DNA from: Flavobacteriaceae bacterium
GTDB lineage: Bacteria > Bacteroidota > Bacteroidia > Flavobacteriales > Flavobacteriaceae
Direction: 5' to 3'
DNA: 48,443 nt
Assembly (NCBI GenBank): GCA_017858055.1
Contig: JAFMCA010000017.1
Coordinates: forward strand, 1 to 48,443
In this document: positions 27,934-34,433 of the stretch, in pieces
Layout of the letters: each line of letters opens with the position of its first letter
Position numbering within the stretch: the first letter of the stretch is position 1
Translations under genes and position numbers: made by a program
The notes under the pieces: model-generated
Seen by the model: only the letters and a program-made list of their open reading frames with translations
Databases searched by the model: none
Told to the model about the DNA's origin: nothing

Positions 27934-28004
27934 CAAAAATCACTTCCTAAAATGGTCGTATTGAAAATTAGAATAAAAAATTTTTTCAAACTCATATATA
28001 ATTG

Positions 28005-28012
28005 TACATTTG
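28005..28012 (+). promoter_or_regulatory. -7 box of rplM-rpsI
   Basis: TACATTTG matches TAnnTTTG exactly. Transcription is expected to start near 28016-28018, right at the base of the hairpin described next. No -33 element is clear. Confidence 0.55.
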
Positions 28013-28016
28013 CAGC

Positions 28017-28038
28017 CCGTTGAAACAATTTTCAGCGG
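28017..28038 (+). promoter_or_regulatory. 5'-terminal hairpin in the rplM leader (candidate r-protein leader)
   Basis: CCGTTGAAA (28017-28025) pairs with TTTCAGCGG (28030-28038) through 9 base pairs including one G-U pair, with a CAAT loop. If the -7 box is used, this hairpin begins at the very 5' end of the mRNA, 15 bases before the GTG start of rplM. Ribosomal-protein autoregulatory leaders upstream of L13 genes have been proposed in Bacteroidota; this could be one, but no match to a published model was tested. Confidence 0.5.
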
Positions 28039-28053
28039 CTTAAAATAATTATT

Positions 28054-28509
28054 GTGAATACACTGAGTTATAAAACAATTTCTGCTAACGCTAACACTGT
28101 CAACAAAGAATGGGTTGTGATAGACGTTAAAGACCTTCCTCTTGGAAGAGTTTCTGCAATTATTGCAAACTTTTTGCGAGGTAAATACAAAACCAATTTC
28201 ACCCCTCACGTAGATTGTGGTGACAACGTTGTGGTGATTAATGCTGCTCACGTTACGTTAAGCGGAAACAAATGGGATCAAAAAGAATACATTCGCCATA
28301 CCGGATTTCCAGGTGGGCAACGTATCCTTAATGCAACTCAATTGCACGCTAAAAAAGATACTCGTTTAGTAGAAAATGCAGTTAGAGGAATGCTTCCAAA
28401 AAATAAATTAGGTGCTGACTTATTCAGAAACCTTCGTATTCATGGTGGTGCAGAACACCAACACGATGCGCAAAATCCAAAAGTTATTAATATAAACGAT
28501 TATCTATAA
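28054..28509 (+). CDS. rplM: 50S ribosomal protein L13
   Basis: A 151-residue ribosomal protein that nucleates 50S assembly. Core phrases are VNKEWVVIDVKDLPLGRVSA, FTPHVDCGDNVVVINAAHV, YIRHTGFPGGQRI and AVRGMLPKNKLG. The start must be the GTG at 28054, because the next Met (in MLPKNK) is near residue 110. Its TAA overlaps the ATG of rpsI by one base. Confidence 0.96.
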   Translation: MNTLSYKTISANANTVNKEWVVIDVKDLPLGRVSAIIANFLRGKYKTNFTPHVDCGDNVVVINAAHVTLSGNKWDQKEYIRHTGFPGGQRILNATQLHAKKDTRLVENAVRGMLPKNKLGADLFRNLRIHGGAEHQHDAQNPKVININDYL

Positions 28510-28895
28510 TGGATACAGTTCACACTATTGGCCGAAGAAAGACTTCTGTTGCTCGTATATACGTTAGCGAAGGAAAAGGAGCAATCACGGTTAACAAAAA
28601 GAATTACACGGACTATTTCCCAACACCCACTTTACAATACAAAATCCAACAACCATTCATGTTAACCAACACAGAAGGAAGCTACGATTTGAAAGTAACT
28701 GTAAAAGGTGGAGGAAGTAATGGTCAGGCAGAAGCTGTGCGTTTAGCTATTGCGAGAGCACTTTGCAACATCAACGAAGAGCATCGTGCTGAGTTAAAAC
28801 CAGAAGGTTTGTTGACCCGTGATCCACGTATGGTAGAACGTAAAAAATTCGGTCAGAAAAAAGCAAGAAAAAAATTCCAATTCTCCAAACGATAA
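28509..28895 (+). CDS. rpsI: 30S ribosomal protein S9
   Basis: A 128-residue protein with the S9 hallmarks: HTIGRRKTSVARIYV near the N-terminus, TVKGGGSNGQAEAVRLAIAR, and the C-terminal tail KKARKKFQFSKR that reaches the P-site tRNA. It overlaps the rplM stop (TAATG), the conserved L13-S9 pair. No terminator is seen before the rpsB leader, so read-through is possible. Confidence 0.97.
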   Translation: MDTVHTIGRRKTSVARIYVSEGKGAITVNKKNYTDYFPTPTLQYKIQQPFMLTNTEGSYDLKVTVKGGGSNGQAEAVRLAIARALCNINEEHRAELKPEGLLTRDPRMVERKKFGQKKARKKFQFSKR

Positions 28896-28907
28896 TTGGT
28901 ACGGTTC

Positions 28908-28915
28908 TGTATTTG
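28908..28915 (+). promoter_or_regulatory. Possible -7 box of rpsB-tsf
   Basis: TGTATTTG, one mismatch from TAnnTTTG, 127 bases upstream of the rpsB ATG. It would give a leader of about 120 bases containing the paired elements described below. Confidence 0.35.
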
Positions 28916-28961
28916 CAGGACAAAGTTCATTCATTTATTACAAACAACCAGTTGCTTAAAA

Positions 28962-29016
28962 CCGCCACGGCGGACATTAGTTTAGCATCTAAACAAATCC
29001 AAAGATTTGTTGCTAA
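28962..29016 (+). promoter_or_regulatory. Structured rpsB leader (candidate r-protein leader)
   Basis: Two hairpins fill the leader. The first is CCGC/GCGG at 28962-28965 and 28970-28973. The second is larger: TTAGCA (28982-28987) with TGCTAA (29011-29016), and inside it ACAAATC (28993-28999) with GATTTGT (29004-29010), a CAAA loop and a one-sided 5-base bulge (TCTAA). The 13 pairs are all Watson-Crick. Position 26 bases before the rpsB ATG fits an autoregulatory S2-binding leader; that function is inference. Confidence 0.5.
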
Positions 29017-29042
29017 TCAAAAGGAACGTAAACTAACAAACA

Positions 29043-29885
29043 ATGGCAAAACCACAAGTAAATGACCTGCTCAAGGCAGGCGTCCATTTTGGACACTTAA
29101 CCCGAAAATGGAATCCAAACATGGCTCCCTACATCTATATGGAGCGTAATGGAATTCACATCATCAACCTTTACAAAACGGCTGCAAAGATTGAAGAAAC
29201 CAATGAAGCGCTCAAGAAAATTGCTGCTTCAGGAAGAAAAATCCTCTTTGTTGCGACAAAAAAACAAGCAAAAGATATCGTTGCTGAAAAAGCAAAGGGA
29301 ATCAATATGCCCTATATCACTGAACGCTGGCCTGGTGGAATGTTGACCAACTTTGTCACCATCAGAAAAGCAGTTAAGAAAATGGGATCCATCGATCGTA
29401 TGAAAAAAGACGGTACGTTTGAAACCCTTTCCAAAAAAGAACGCCTCCAAGTAGACCGTTTAAGAGCTAAACTAGAAAAGAACTTGGGTTCGATCACGGA
29501 TATGACTCGACTTCCTGGAGCTATTTTTATCGTAGATACTACCCGTGAACACATCGCTGTGCGTGAAGCTCAAAAACTCAAAATTCCAATTTTTGCAATG
29601 GTCGATACAAACTCCGACCCGCGAGATGTTGATTTTGTAATCCCTTCTAACGACGATGCTTCAAAATCTATTGAAAAAATATTAAGCCTCGTTACGGAAT
29701 CTGTTGCTGAAGGGCTTAGTGAAAGAAAGAAAGAAAAAGACGGTGTTTCTGATGACGATGCAGCTGAAATGGAAGCAGCAGCACTACAAGAAGTCGCGGA
29801 CACAGCAGTGCCTGTAGTTACTGCAGAAGAAAATAACGAAGATGCTCCTGAAGCCGCAACTGAAGGAGAAGAATCTGCTGAATAA
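29043..29885 (+). CDS. rpsB: 30S ribosomal protein S2
   Basis: A 280-residue S2 protein. Family phrases: LLKAGVHFGHLTRKWNPNM at the N-terminus, FVATKKQAKDIV, ITERWPGGMLTNF and DTNSDPRDVDFVIPSNDDA. After about residue 230 there is an acidic, Ala- and Glu-rich tail (ending EAATEGEESAE) not found in E. coli S2 and common among Bacteroidota. It is followed 31 bases later by tsf, the usual partner. Confidence 0.96.
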   Translation: MAKPQVNDLLKAGVHFGHLTRKWNPNMAPYIYMERNGIHIINLYKTAAKIEETNEALKKIAASGRKILFVATKKQAKDIVAEKAKGINMPYITERWPGGMLTNFVTIRKAVKKMGSIDRMKKDGTFETLSKKERLQVDRLRAKLEKNLGSITDMTRLPGAIFIVDTTREHIAVREAQKLKIPIFAMVDTNSDPRDVDFVIPSNDDASKSIEKILSLVTESVAEGLSERKKEKDGVSDDDAAEMEAAALQEVADTAVPVVTAEENNEDAPEAATEGEESAE

Positions 29886-29916
29886 CTAGCTTAATTAATA
29901 AAAAAAAAGAAAAATT

Positions 29917-30735
29917 GTGAAAATTACTGCATCTGAAGTAAACAAACTCCGCCAATCCACTGGCGCTGGGATGATGGATTGTAAAAAAGCACTTGTTGAA
30001 GCCGAAGGTGACTTTGACAAAGCTGTTGAAAATCTTAGAAAGAAAGGTCAAAAAGTAGCTGCAAATAGAGCCGACAGAGACTCTTCCGAAGGAGCTGTTT
30101 TAGCAAAAGTTAATGAGGAGAAAACCGCTGGAGTAATTGTTTCCTTAAACTGTGAAACCGACTTTGTAGCGAAAAATGATTCTTATTTAAAATTGGCCAA
30201 CGCGCTTACTGATCTTGCCCTTCATTTTGAAACTTTAGAGGATTTTTTAGCAGCAGATTTCGAAGGGATCACTGTAGCGGAAAAACTAACTGAACAAACT
30301 GGTGTGATTGGAGAAAAAATTGAAATCGGTGGTTTCAAAACACTCAAAGCTCCTTTCGTAGGAAGTTACATTCACGCGGGTAACAAAATCGCTACACTTG
30401 TTGGTCTTTCAGGAAGCATAAACGATGCTGAAGAAGTTTCTAAAAATGTGGCAATGCAAGTTGCAGCGATGAATCCTATCGCATTAAACGAAGAAGGAGT
30501 TGATGCCACAGTAATCGAAAAAGAAATTGAAATTGCTAAAGAACAACTTCGTCAGGAAGGAAAACCAGAAGCAATGTTGGATAATATTGTAAAAGGTAAA
30601 ATCAACCGTTTCTACAAAGACAATACTCTTGTAAATCAAGATTATATTAAAGACAACAAAGTTTCCGTTGCCGCCTACGTTAAGTCGGCTGGTGATGTAA
30701 TCGTCACTGGTTTTGAGCGCGTTGCTTTAGTGTAG
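29917..30735 (+). CDS. tsf: Translation elongation factor Ts
   Basis: The guanine-nucleotide exchange factor for EF-Tu, 272 residues. The N-terminal UBA-like region (EVNKLRQSTGAGMMDCKKAL) and the signature NCETDFVAKN (near residue 78) are clear, followed by the core domain to the C-terminus. It starts with GTG; the only downstream Met candidates fall inside the UBA core (MMDCKK), so the GTG is forced. Overall length is close to the bacterial norm. A strong terminator follows. Confidence 0.96.
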   Translation: MKITASEVNKLRQSTGAGMMDCKKALVEAEGDFDKAVENLRKKGQKVAANRADRDSSEGAVLAKVNEEKTAGVIVSLNCETDFVAKNDSYLKLANALTDLALHFETLEDFLAADFEGITVAEKLTEQTGVIGEKIEIGGFKTLKAPFVGSYIHAGNKIATLVGLSGSINDAEEVSKNVAMQVAAMNPIALNEEGVDATVIEKEIEIAKEQLRQEGKPEAMLDNIVKGKINRFYKDNTLVNQDYIKDNKVSVAAYVKSAGDVIVTGFERVALV

Positions 30736-30757
30736 ATTCACTATCCCTTACCAAATG

Positions 30758-30788
30758 AAAAGCATCCTTGAAGGATGCTTTTTTTTTA
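30758..30788 (+). terminator. Rho-independent terminator after tsf
   Basis: A 10-bp stem AAAAGCATCC/GGATGCTTTT (30758-30767 with 30773-30782), TTGAA loop, and a T run to about 30787. It ends the rpsB-tsf unit, and its T run leads straight into the -7 box of tag. Confidence 0.92.
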
Positions 30789-30794
30789 CCTTTA
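30787..30794 (+). promoter_or_regulatory. Possible -7 box of tag, 4 bases from the ATG
   Basis: TACCTTTA, then GTAG, then the tag ATG at 30799. Same box-to-start spacing as at thiL, tadA, dxs, polA and the gene at 34434. Confidence 0.4.
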
Positions 30795-30798
30795 GTAG

Positions 30799-31368
30799 AT
30801 GATAAAACAAAAATGTCCTTGGTGTTTGGGCGATCCGATTTACGAAAACTATCACGATACCGAATGGGGTGTGCCCGTATTCGATGAGCAAAAGATTTTT
30901 GAATTTTTAACTTTAGAAACTTTCCAAGCGGGATTAAGCTGGATTACGGTTTTAAAGAAACGAACTCATTTTTCTGATGCTTTTGATCAATTTGACTATC
31001 ATAAAATTGCAGAATACGATTTAAAAAAAATTGAAGATTTAAAAGTCAATACTGGAATAATAAGAAACCGATTGAAAATTGAAGCTGCTGTTAATAATGC
31101 ACAAGCCTTTATCAAAATTCAGGAAAAATATGGAAGCTTTTCTAATTTTATTTGGGACTTTGTGAACGGCAAACCCATCACAAATTCTTTTAAATCAGTG
31201 AATGAAATTCCCCCTTTTACTCCTTTAGCACAAAAAATTAGTATTACCCTCAAAAAAGAAGGCTTTAAATTTGTTGGTCCAACGGTACTGTACGCCCATA
31301 TGCAAGCAACAGGTCTGGTCAATGACCATCTGGTAGATTGTTTCCGATATCGGGAAGTTACTCTTTAA
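30799..31368 (+). CDS. tag: DNA-3-methyladenine glycosylase I
   Basis: A 189-residue base-excision repair enzyme that removes 3-methyladenine. Matching segments are KCPWCLGDPIYENYHDTEWG, ETFQAGLSWITVLKKR (with the substrate-pocket Glu), GIIRNRLKIEA and GFKFVGPTVLYAHMQATGL. The structural zinc ligands of the family correspond to C6, H19, H177 and C181, all present. Its stop overlaps the DUF3127 gene tail-to-tail. Confidence 0.95.
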   Translation: MIKQKCPWCLGDPIYENYHDTEWGVPVFDEQKIFEFLTLETFQAGLSWITVLKKRTHFSDAFDQFDYHKIAEYDLKKIEDLKVNTGIIRNRLKIEAAVNNAQAFIKIQEKYGSFSNFIWDFVNGKPITNSFKSVNEIPPFTPLAQKISITLKKEGFKFVGPTVLYAHMQATGLVNDHLVDCFRYREVTL

Positions 31369-31742
31369 AAAGGCAGATCGTCTTCTACTTCGTTTGCATC
31401 TCCCTCAGCAGGTTCAAATGCAGAAGCCGGTGGCATTGGAGGCATGTCTGTTGGAGAAACAGCGCCTTCTGAAACGTCAATACGCCATCCTTGAACGGAA
31501 TTAAAATATTTTGTTTCCCCTTGAGGGTTCACCCATTCTCTTCCTTTTAAATTGATCCCAATTTTTACCCCTTGACCAACTTGAAAAGCATTGAGAAGAT
31601 CGCATTTATCTTGAATAAATTCAACTAAAATATGCTGAGGGTATTGTTCCTCAGTGGTTACTACAACCTCTCTTTTACGGAAACCATTTGTCCCATAAGT
31701 TTTCGTTTCGTCTATCCATTTTATTTTTCCGACTAATTCCAT
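31365..31742 (-). CDS. DUF3127 family protein with SSB-like C-terminal tip
   Basis: A 125-residue protein of the DUF3127 family, found mainly in Bacteroidota. The N-terminal 90 residues look like a compact OB-fold-type domain (MELVGKIKWIDET, then GFRKREVVVTTEE, GQGVKIGINLKGREW). After a Pro/Met-rich linker (PTDMPPMPP) comes an acidic tail ending DDLPF, closely similar to the C-terminal tip of single-strand DNA-binding protein that docks repair and replication proteins. A ssDNA-related role is therefore plausible but unproven. It is divergent from the histidine kinase gene and convergent with tag. Confidence 0.8.
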   Translation of the reverse strand: MELVGKIKWIDETKTYGTNGFRKREVVVTTEEQYPQHILVEFIQDKCDLLNAFQVGQGVKIGINLKGREWVNPQGETKYFNSVQGWRIDVSEGAVSPTDMPPMPPASAFEPAEGDANEVEDDLPF

Positions 31743-31761
31743 GTCCTGTTATACTTTGAAA

Positions 31762-31769
31762 CAAAAATA
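31762..31769 (-). promoter_or_regulatory. -7 box of the DUF3127 gene
   Basis: TATTTTTG on the minus strand, 19 bases upstream of the ATG at 31742. A GC-rich palindrome lies 12 bases further upstream (31782-31797). Confidence 0.5.
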
Positions 31770-31781
31770 ACAAAAGTTTTT

Positions 31782-31797
31782 AGGGGGGTACTCCCCT
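31782..31797. promoter_or_regulatory. 16-bp GC-rich palindrome in a divergent promoter
   Basis: AGGGGGGTACTCCCCT is self-complementary except for one G/T pair, centred on TA, in a region otherwise AT-rich. It lies between the DUF3127 -7 box and the histidine kinase start, so it could be a binding site for a dimeric regulator of either. It has no loop, so a hairpin is less likely. Confidence 0.35.
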
Positions 31798-31828
31798 TTA
31801 ACTCATTTTCTTAAATTGATTTATCTTC

Positions 31829-33022
31829 GTGTCAAAGCTACTTATGAAATTCCCAAGTAACGTTATCGGCAAACTCAAAAACAGCTGGTTACTCTTCGCC
31901 TTTGGAATTGTTATTTTGATTTTGTGGAACACCAATGTTTTATTTCGAAATCTAAGCAAAGAAGAGCGAACTAAAATGGAGTTGTGGGCTATGGCTCAGG
32001 AAGAATATATTCAAAATCAAGAATTGAATAACTTAACCTTTGAGGTACTTCAGCGGTCAGGACAAAACCCCATGATTCAAGTCGATGCAAACGATAAAAT
32101 TCTTGAAATGAGAAATATCGATTGGGATGAAACCAAGCAAGATTCTGCAAGTCTTTATCGGATTCTGGAGAAAATCAAAAAAGAAAATCTCCCTATTGTC
32201 ATCCAATACAAGGATAGCAACGGAACGCTTGTAATTGATCAAAAGCTTTATTATGGAAATTCAGCAACTCTAAAAAAACTTCAATATTACCCTTTAGCCT
32301 TATTGCTCATCATTATATTGTTTGGTGCTGTGTTGTATTTTATGTTTAAGACTGCGAAAATTGCTGAACAAAATAGACTTTGGGCTGCCATGTCAAAAGA
32401 AACCGCTCACCAAATTGGAACCCCATTGACCTCCATGATTGGTTGGATTACTTTACTCAAAGAAAAGCAACCCGATTCTACCTCCTTAAAAGAAATTGAA
32501 AAAGATATCGCTCGGCTAAATTTGATAACAGAACGTTTTTCTAAAGTAGGCTCCATCCCAGAATTACATCCGAATGATCTTGTGGAGTCTATAAAAATCA
32601 CGGTGGACTACCTCCAAAAAAGAAGCTCTGAACACATTCAGTTTCATTTGCAACTCCCAAATAAACCTATTCTAATTCCTCTCAATCCCCAATTAATTAG
32701 TTGGACTATTGAAAACTTGATCAAAAATGGAATCGACGCTATGAAAGGAAAGGGTGTCTTGCATATCCAACTGAAAGAGCACCCGTCTCAAATAGAAGTC
32801 CTTATCCAGGATAGTGGTTCAGGAATGAAAAAAGAACTTGCTTCTAAAATTTTTAAACCAGGATTTACCACCAAAACGAGGGGTTGGGGACTTGGTTTAT
32901 CCCTAGCAAAAAGAATAGTTGAGGATTTTCATTTAGGAAAAATTTCGGTATTGAAAACAGAGATTGGTCAAGGGACTACTTTTCAAATACTCTTAAAAAA
33001 AGAGGTTTCAGTCCGGGCTTAG
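31829..33022 (+). CDS. Orphan sensor histidine kinase
   Basis: A membrane-bound kinase of 397 residues. Two membrane helices (about 16-34 and 155-176, SWLLFAFGIVILILW and YPLALLLIIILFGAVLYF) flank a predicted periplasmic sensor of about 115 residues. The phosphoacceptor His is H194 in SKETAHQIGTPLTSM, followed by the ATPase domain with N-box NLIKNGIDAM, G1 DSGSGM and G2 GWGLGLSLAKR. Start is a GTG (31829); an in-frame ATG at 31844 is the alternative. No response regulator is adjacent and the signal is unknown. The end overlaps the HIT gene tail-to-tail. Confidence 0.88.
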   Translation: MSKLLMKFPSNVIGKLKNSWLLFAFGIVILILWNTNVLFRNLSKEERTKMELWAMAQEEYIQNQELNNLTFEVLQRSGQNPMIQVDANDKILEMRNIDWDETKQDSASLYRILEKIKKENLPIVIQYKDSNGTLVIDQKLYYGNSATLKKLQYYPLALLLIIILFGAVLYFMFKTAKIAEQNRLWAAMSKETAHQIGTPLTSMIGWITLLKEKQPDSTSLKEIEKDIARLNLITERFSKVGSIPELHPNDLVESIKITVDYLQKRSSEHIQFHLQLPNKPILIPLNPQLISWTIENLIKNGIDAMKGKGVLHIQLKEHPSQIEVLIQDSGSGMKKELASKIFKPGFTTKTRGWGLGLSLAKRIVEDFHLGKISVLKTEIGQGTTFQILLKKEVSVRA

Positions 33023-33420
33023 AATAAGCCTTCTAGGGCGTCAGAAATTCGTTTGGCAATAGCCTTCATTTCTTCATCCGCTACGGAGACCTTTTTTTGA
33101 AACGTAACATCTTCCATCCCCTCTATAGGAATAAGGTGGACGTGCGCATGAGGAACTTCAAGCCCTATTACGGATAAGGCGATACGCTTGCATGGAACCA
33201 CTTGCCTGAGTGCTAAAGCTACCTTTCTTGAAAAGGACATCAGCTGAATGTAGTTTTCCTCTTGCAGGTCAAAAAGTTTATCAACGGGGGTTTTAGGAAC
33301 GCATAAAACATGTCCTTTTGCATTGGGGTTGATGTCCAAAAAAGCAAAGCAATTCGAGTCTTCAGCCACTTTATAGCTTGGAATTTCCCCTGAAATAATT
33401 TTGGAAAATAACGTAGCCAT
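33019..33420 (-). CDS. HIT family nucleotide-binding protein
   Basis: A 133-residue histidine-triad protein, likely a nucleoside phosphoramidate or dinucleotide hydrolase of the HINT group. The catalytic triad is in VPHAHVHLIPI; the N-terminal ATLFSKIISGEIPSYKVAED and FLDINPNAKGHVLCVPK segments are typical. It is translated from an ATG overlapping the greA stop by one base (TAATG), a pairing common in Bacteroidota. Confidence 0.94.
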   Translation of the reverse strand: MATLFSKIISGEIPSYKVAEDSNCFAFLDINPNAKGHVLCVPKTPVDKLFDLQEENYIQLMSFSRKVALALRQVVPCKRIALSVIGLEVPHAHVHLIPIEGMEDVTFQKKVSVADEEMKAIAKRISDALEGLF

Positions 33421-33896
33421 TAGCTTCTATTAATAGAAACAATTTCTAAGGCTATCGTACCGTTTGGAACGGAAATCGATGCAATATCACCCACTTTTTT
33501 TCCCAATAAGCCCTTCCCAATAGGTGAATCAACAGAAATTTTTCCTGTTTTAAGATCCGCCTCACTCTGAGCTACTAAGGTATATTTCATAATTGCTCCA
33601 TTGCTTTGGTTTTTTACTTCCACAGTAGAAAGCACCAAGGCTTTAGAATTGTCTAACTCGGCTTCGTTTATAATACGAGCATTTGAAAGGGTATTTTCTA
33701 ATTTAGCAATTTGCATTTCGAGCATCCCTTGTGCTTCTTTAGCAGCGTCGTACTCTGCATTTTCACTCAGGTCACCTTTATCTCTTGCTTCAGCAATAGC
33801 TTGGGACGCTTTTGGGCGTTCTACGTCCTTGAGATGGTTTAACTCTTGACGTAGTTTTTTTAAGCCTTCCTCTGTATAATAAGATACTTTACTCAT
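33420..33896 (-). CDS. greA: Transcription elongation factor GreA
   Basis: A 158-residue protein that rescues backtracked RNA polymerase by stimulating transcript cleavage. The N-terminal coiled-coil carries the acidic tip motif DKGDLSENAEYDAAKEAQ near residue 41, and the C-terminal FKBP-like domain contains ISVDSPIGKGLLGKKVGD. Length is typical. It is first in a two-gene unit with the HIT gene. No standard -7 box was recognised upstream; a 20-bp palindrome lies there. Confidence 0.96.
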   Translation of the reverse strand: MSKVSYYTEEGLKKLRQELNHLKDVERPKASQAIAEARDKGDLSENAEYDAAKEAQGMLEMQIAKLENTLSNARIINEAELDNSKALVLSTVEVKNQSNGAIMKYTLVAQSEADLKTGKISVDSPIGKGLLGKKVGDIASISVPNGTIALEIVSINRS

Positions 33897-33920
33897 GATT
33901 TCTACGTTTTATATAACAAA

Positions 33921-33940
33921 AATCCCCCCTAGGGTGGATT
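33921..33940. promoter_or_regulatory. 20-bp GC-rich palindrome between greA and the lipoprotein gene
   Basis: The 20 bases, with core CCCCTAGGG, are self-complementary in nine of ten pairs and centred on TA. They fill the middle of the 63-base divergent gap between greA and the Rieske-like gene. The architecture (C/G runs around a central TA) resembles the palindrome at 31782-31797, so the two may be sites for one regulator. Confidence 0.4.
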
Positions 33941-33959
33941 ATTAATCAAATATACACAA

Positions 33960-34418
33960 TTGAAACACGTCTTAAAAAAAATTGCCACTTTCTCTATACT
34001 ATGGGGATCCTTCAGTTATTTGGTAGTAAGTTGTGGGAAAACTCCTTTGGAACGCAATCCTTTTTTAGTTGATGTCCGTTTTCAACGAGAGTTTAATCTT
34101 TCCCTTCCGTTGTACAGTAGTCTAAATTATGTAGGCGGTAGCCTCCTTGTAGATGGAGTTGGTATCAATGGAGTCATTCTTTTTAATTTAAATGGATCTA
34201 GTTTTCTAGCCTGGGAAGCTACCTGCCCGAATCATGTTCCAGAAAGCTGTTCCAAGCTTGCAATTGAAGGCGTCTTAGCGGTATGTAGTTGTGAGGAGTT
34301 TCAATACAGTTTAGCTACTGGACAATTACTTAATCCCACAAAGGATTTATCTCCACCGCAAGGTTTGTTATTTTATCAAGTACAGAATTATAATGGTGTT
34401 TTGAGTGTATCCAATTAA
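33960..34418 (+). CDS. Rieske-like lipoprotein with incomplete ligand set
   Basis: A 152-residue secreted lipoprotein (signal through residue 24, lipobox ending VVSC at 25; start is TTG at 33960, the only start that keeps the signal). The C-terminal half has a Rieske-type layout: TCPNHVPESCSKL, then VLAVCSCEEFQYSLATGQ. Canonical Rieske proteins use C-x-H and C-x-x-H to hold [2Fe-2S]; here the first pair is C-P-N-H and the second lacks the His (C-S-C-E-E-F), so cluster binding is doubtful. Such degenerate forms occur in flavobacteria. It is followed 15 bases later by an outer-membrane protein gene. Confidence 0.75.
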   Translation: MKHVLKKIATFSILWGSFSYLVVSCGKTPLERNPFLVDVRFQREFNLSLPLYSSLNYVGGSLLVDGVGINGVILFNLNGSSFLAWEATCPNHVPESCSKLAIEGVLAVCSCEEFQYSLATGQLLNPTKDLSPPQGLLFYQVQNYNGVLSVSN

Positions 34419-34429
34419 GGCTATTTTTA
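34400..34429 (+). promoter_or_regulatory. Possible promoter before the outer-membrane protein gene
   Basis: TTTG (34400-34403) and TATTTTTA (34422-34429) are 18 bases apart, near the Bacteroidetes optimum, and the -7 box ends 4 bases before the ATG at 34434. The elements overlap the end of the Rieske-like gene. Confidence 0.4.
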
Positions 34430-34433
34430 AATC

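Noticed and set aside
27940-28251. 103-codon minus-strand open frame over the polA-rplM gap
   Set aside because: Covers the rplM promoter, hairpin and coding start; no start signal or family resemblance.
31770-31800. GC-rich hairpin as a terminator
   Set aside because: Lies between two divergent starts, has no T run and almost no loop; better viewed as a palindromic binding site.
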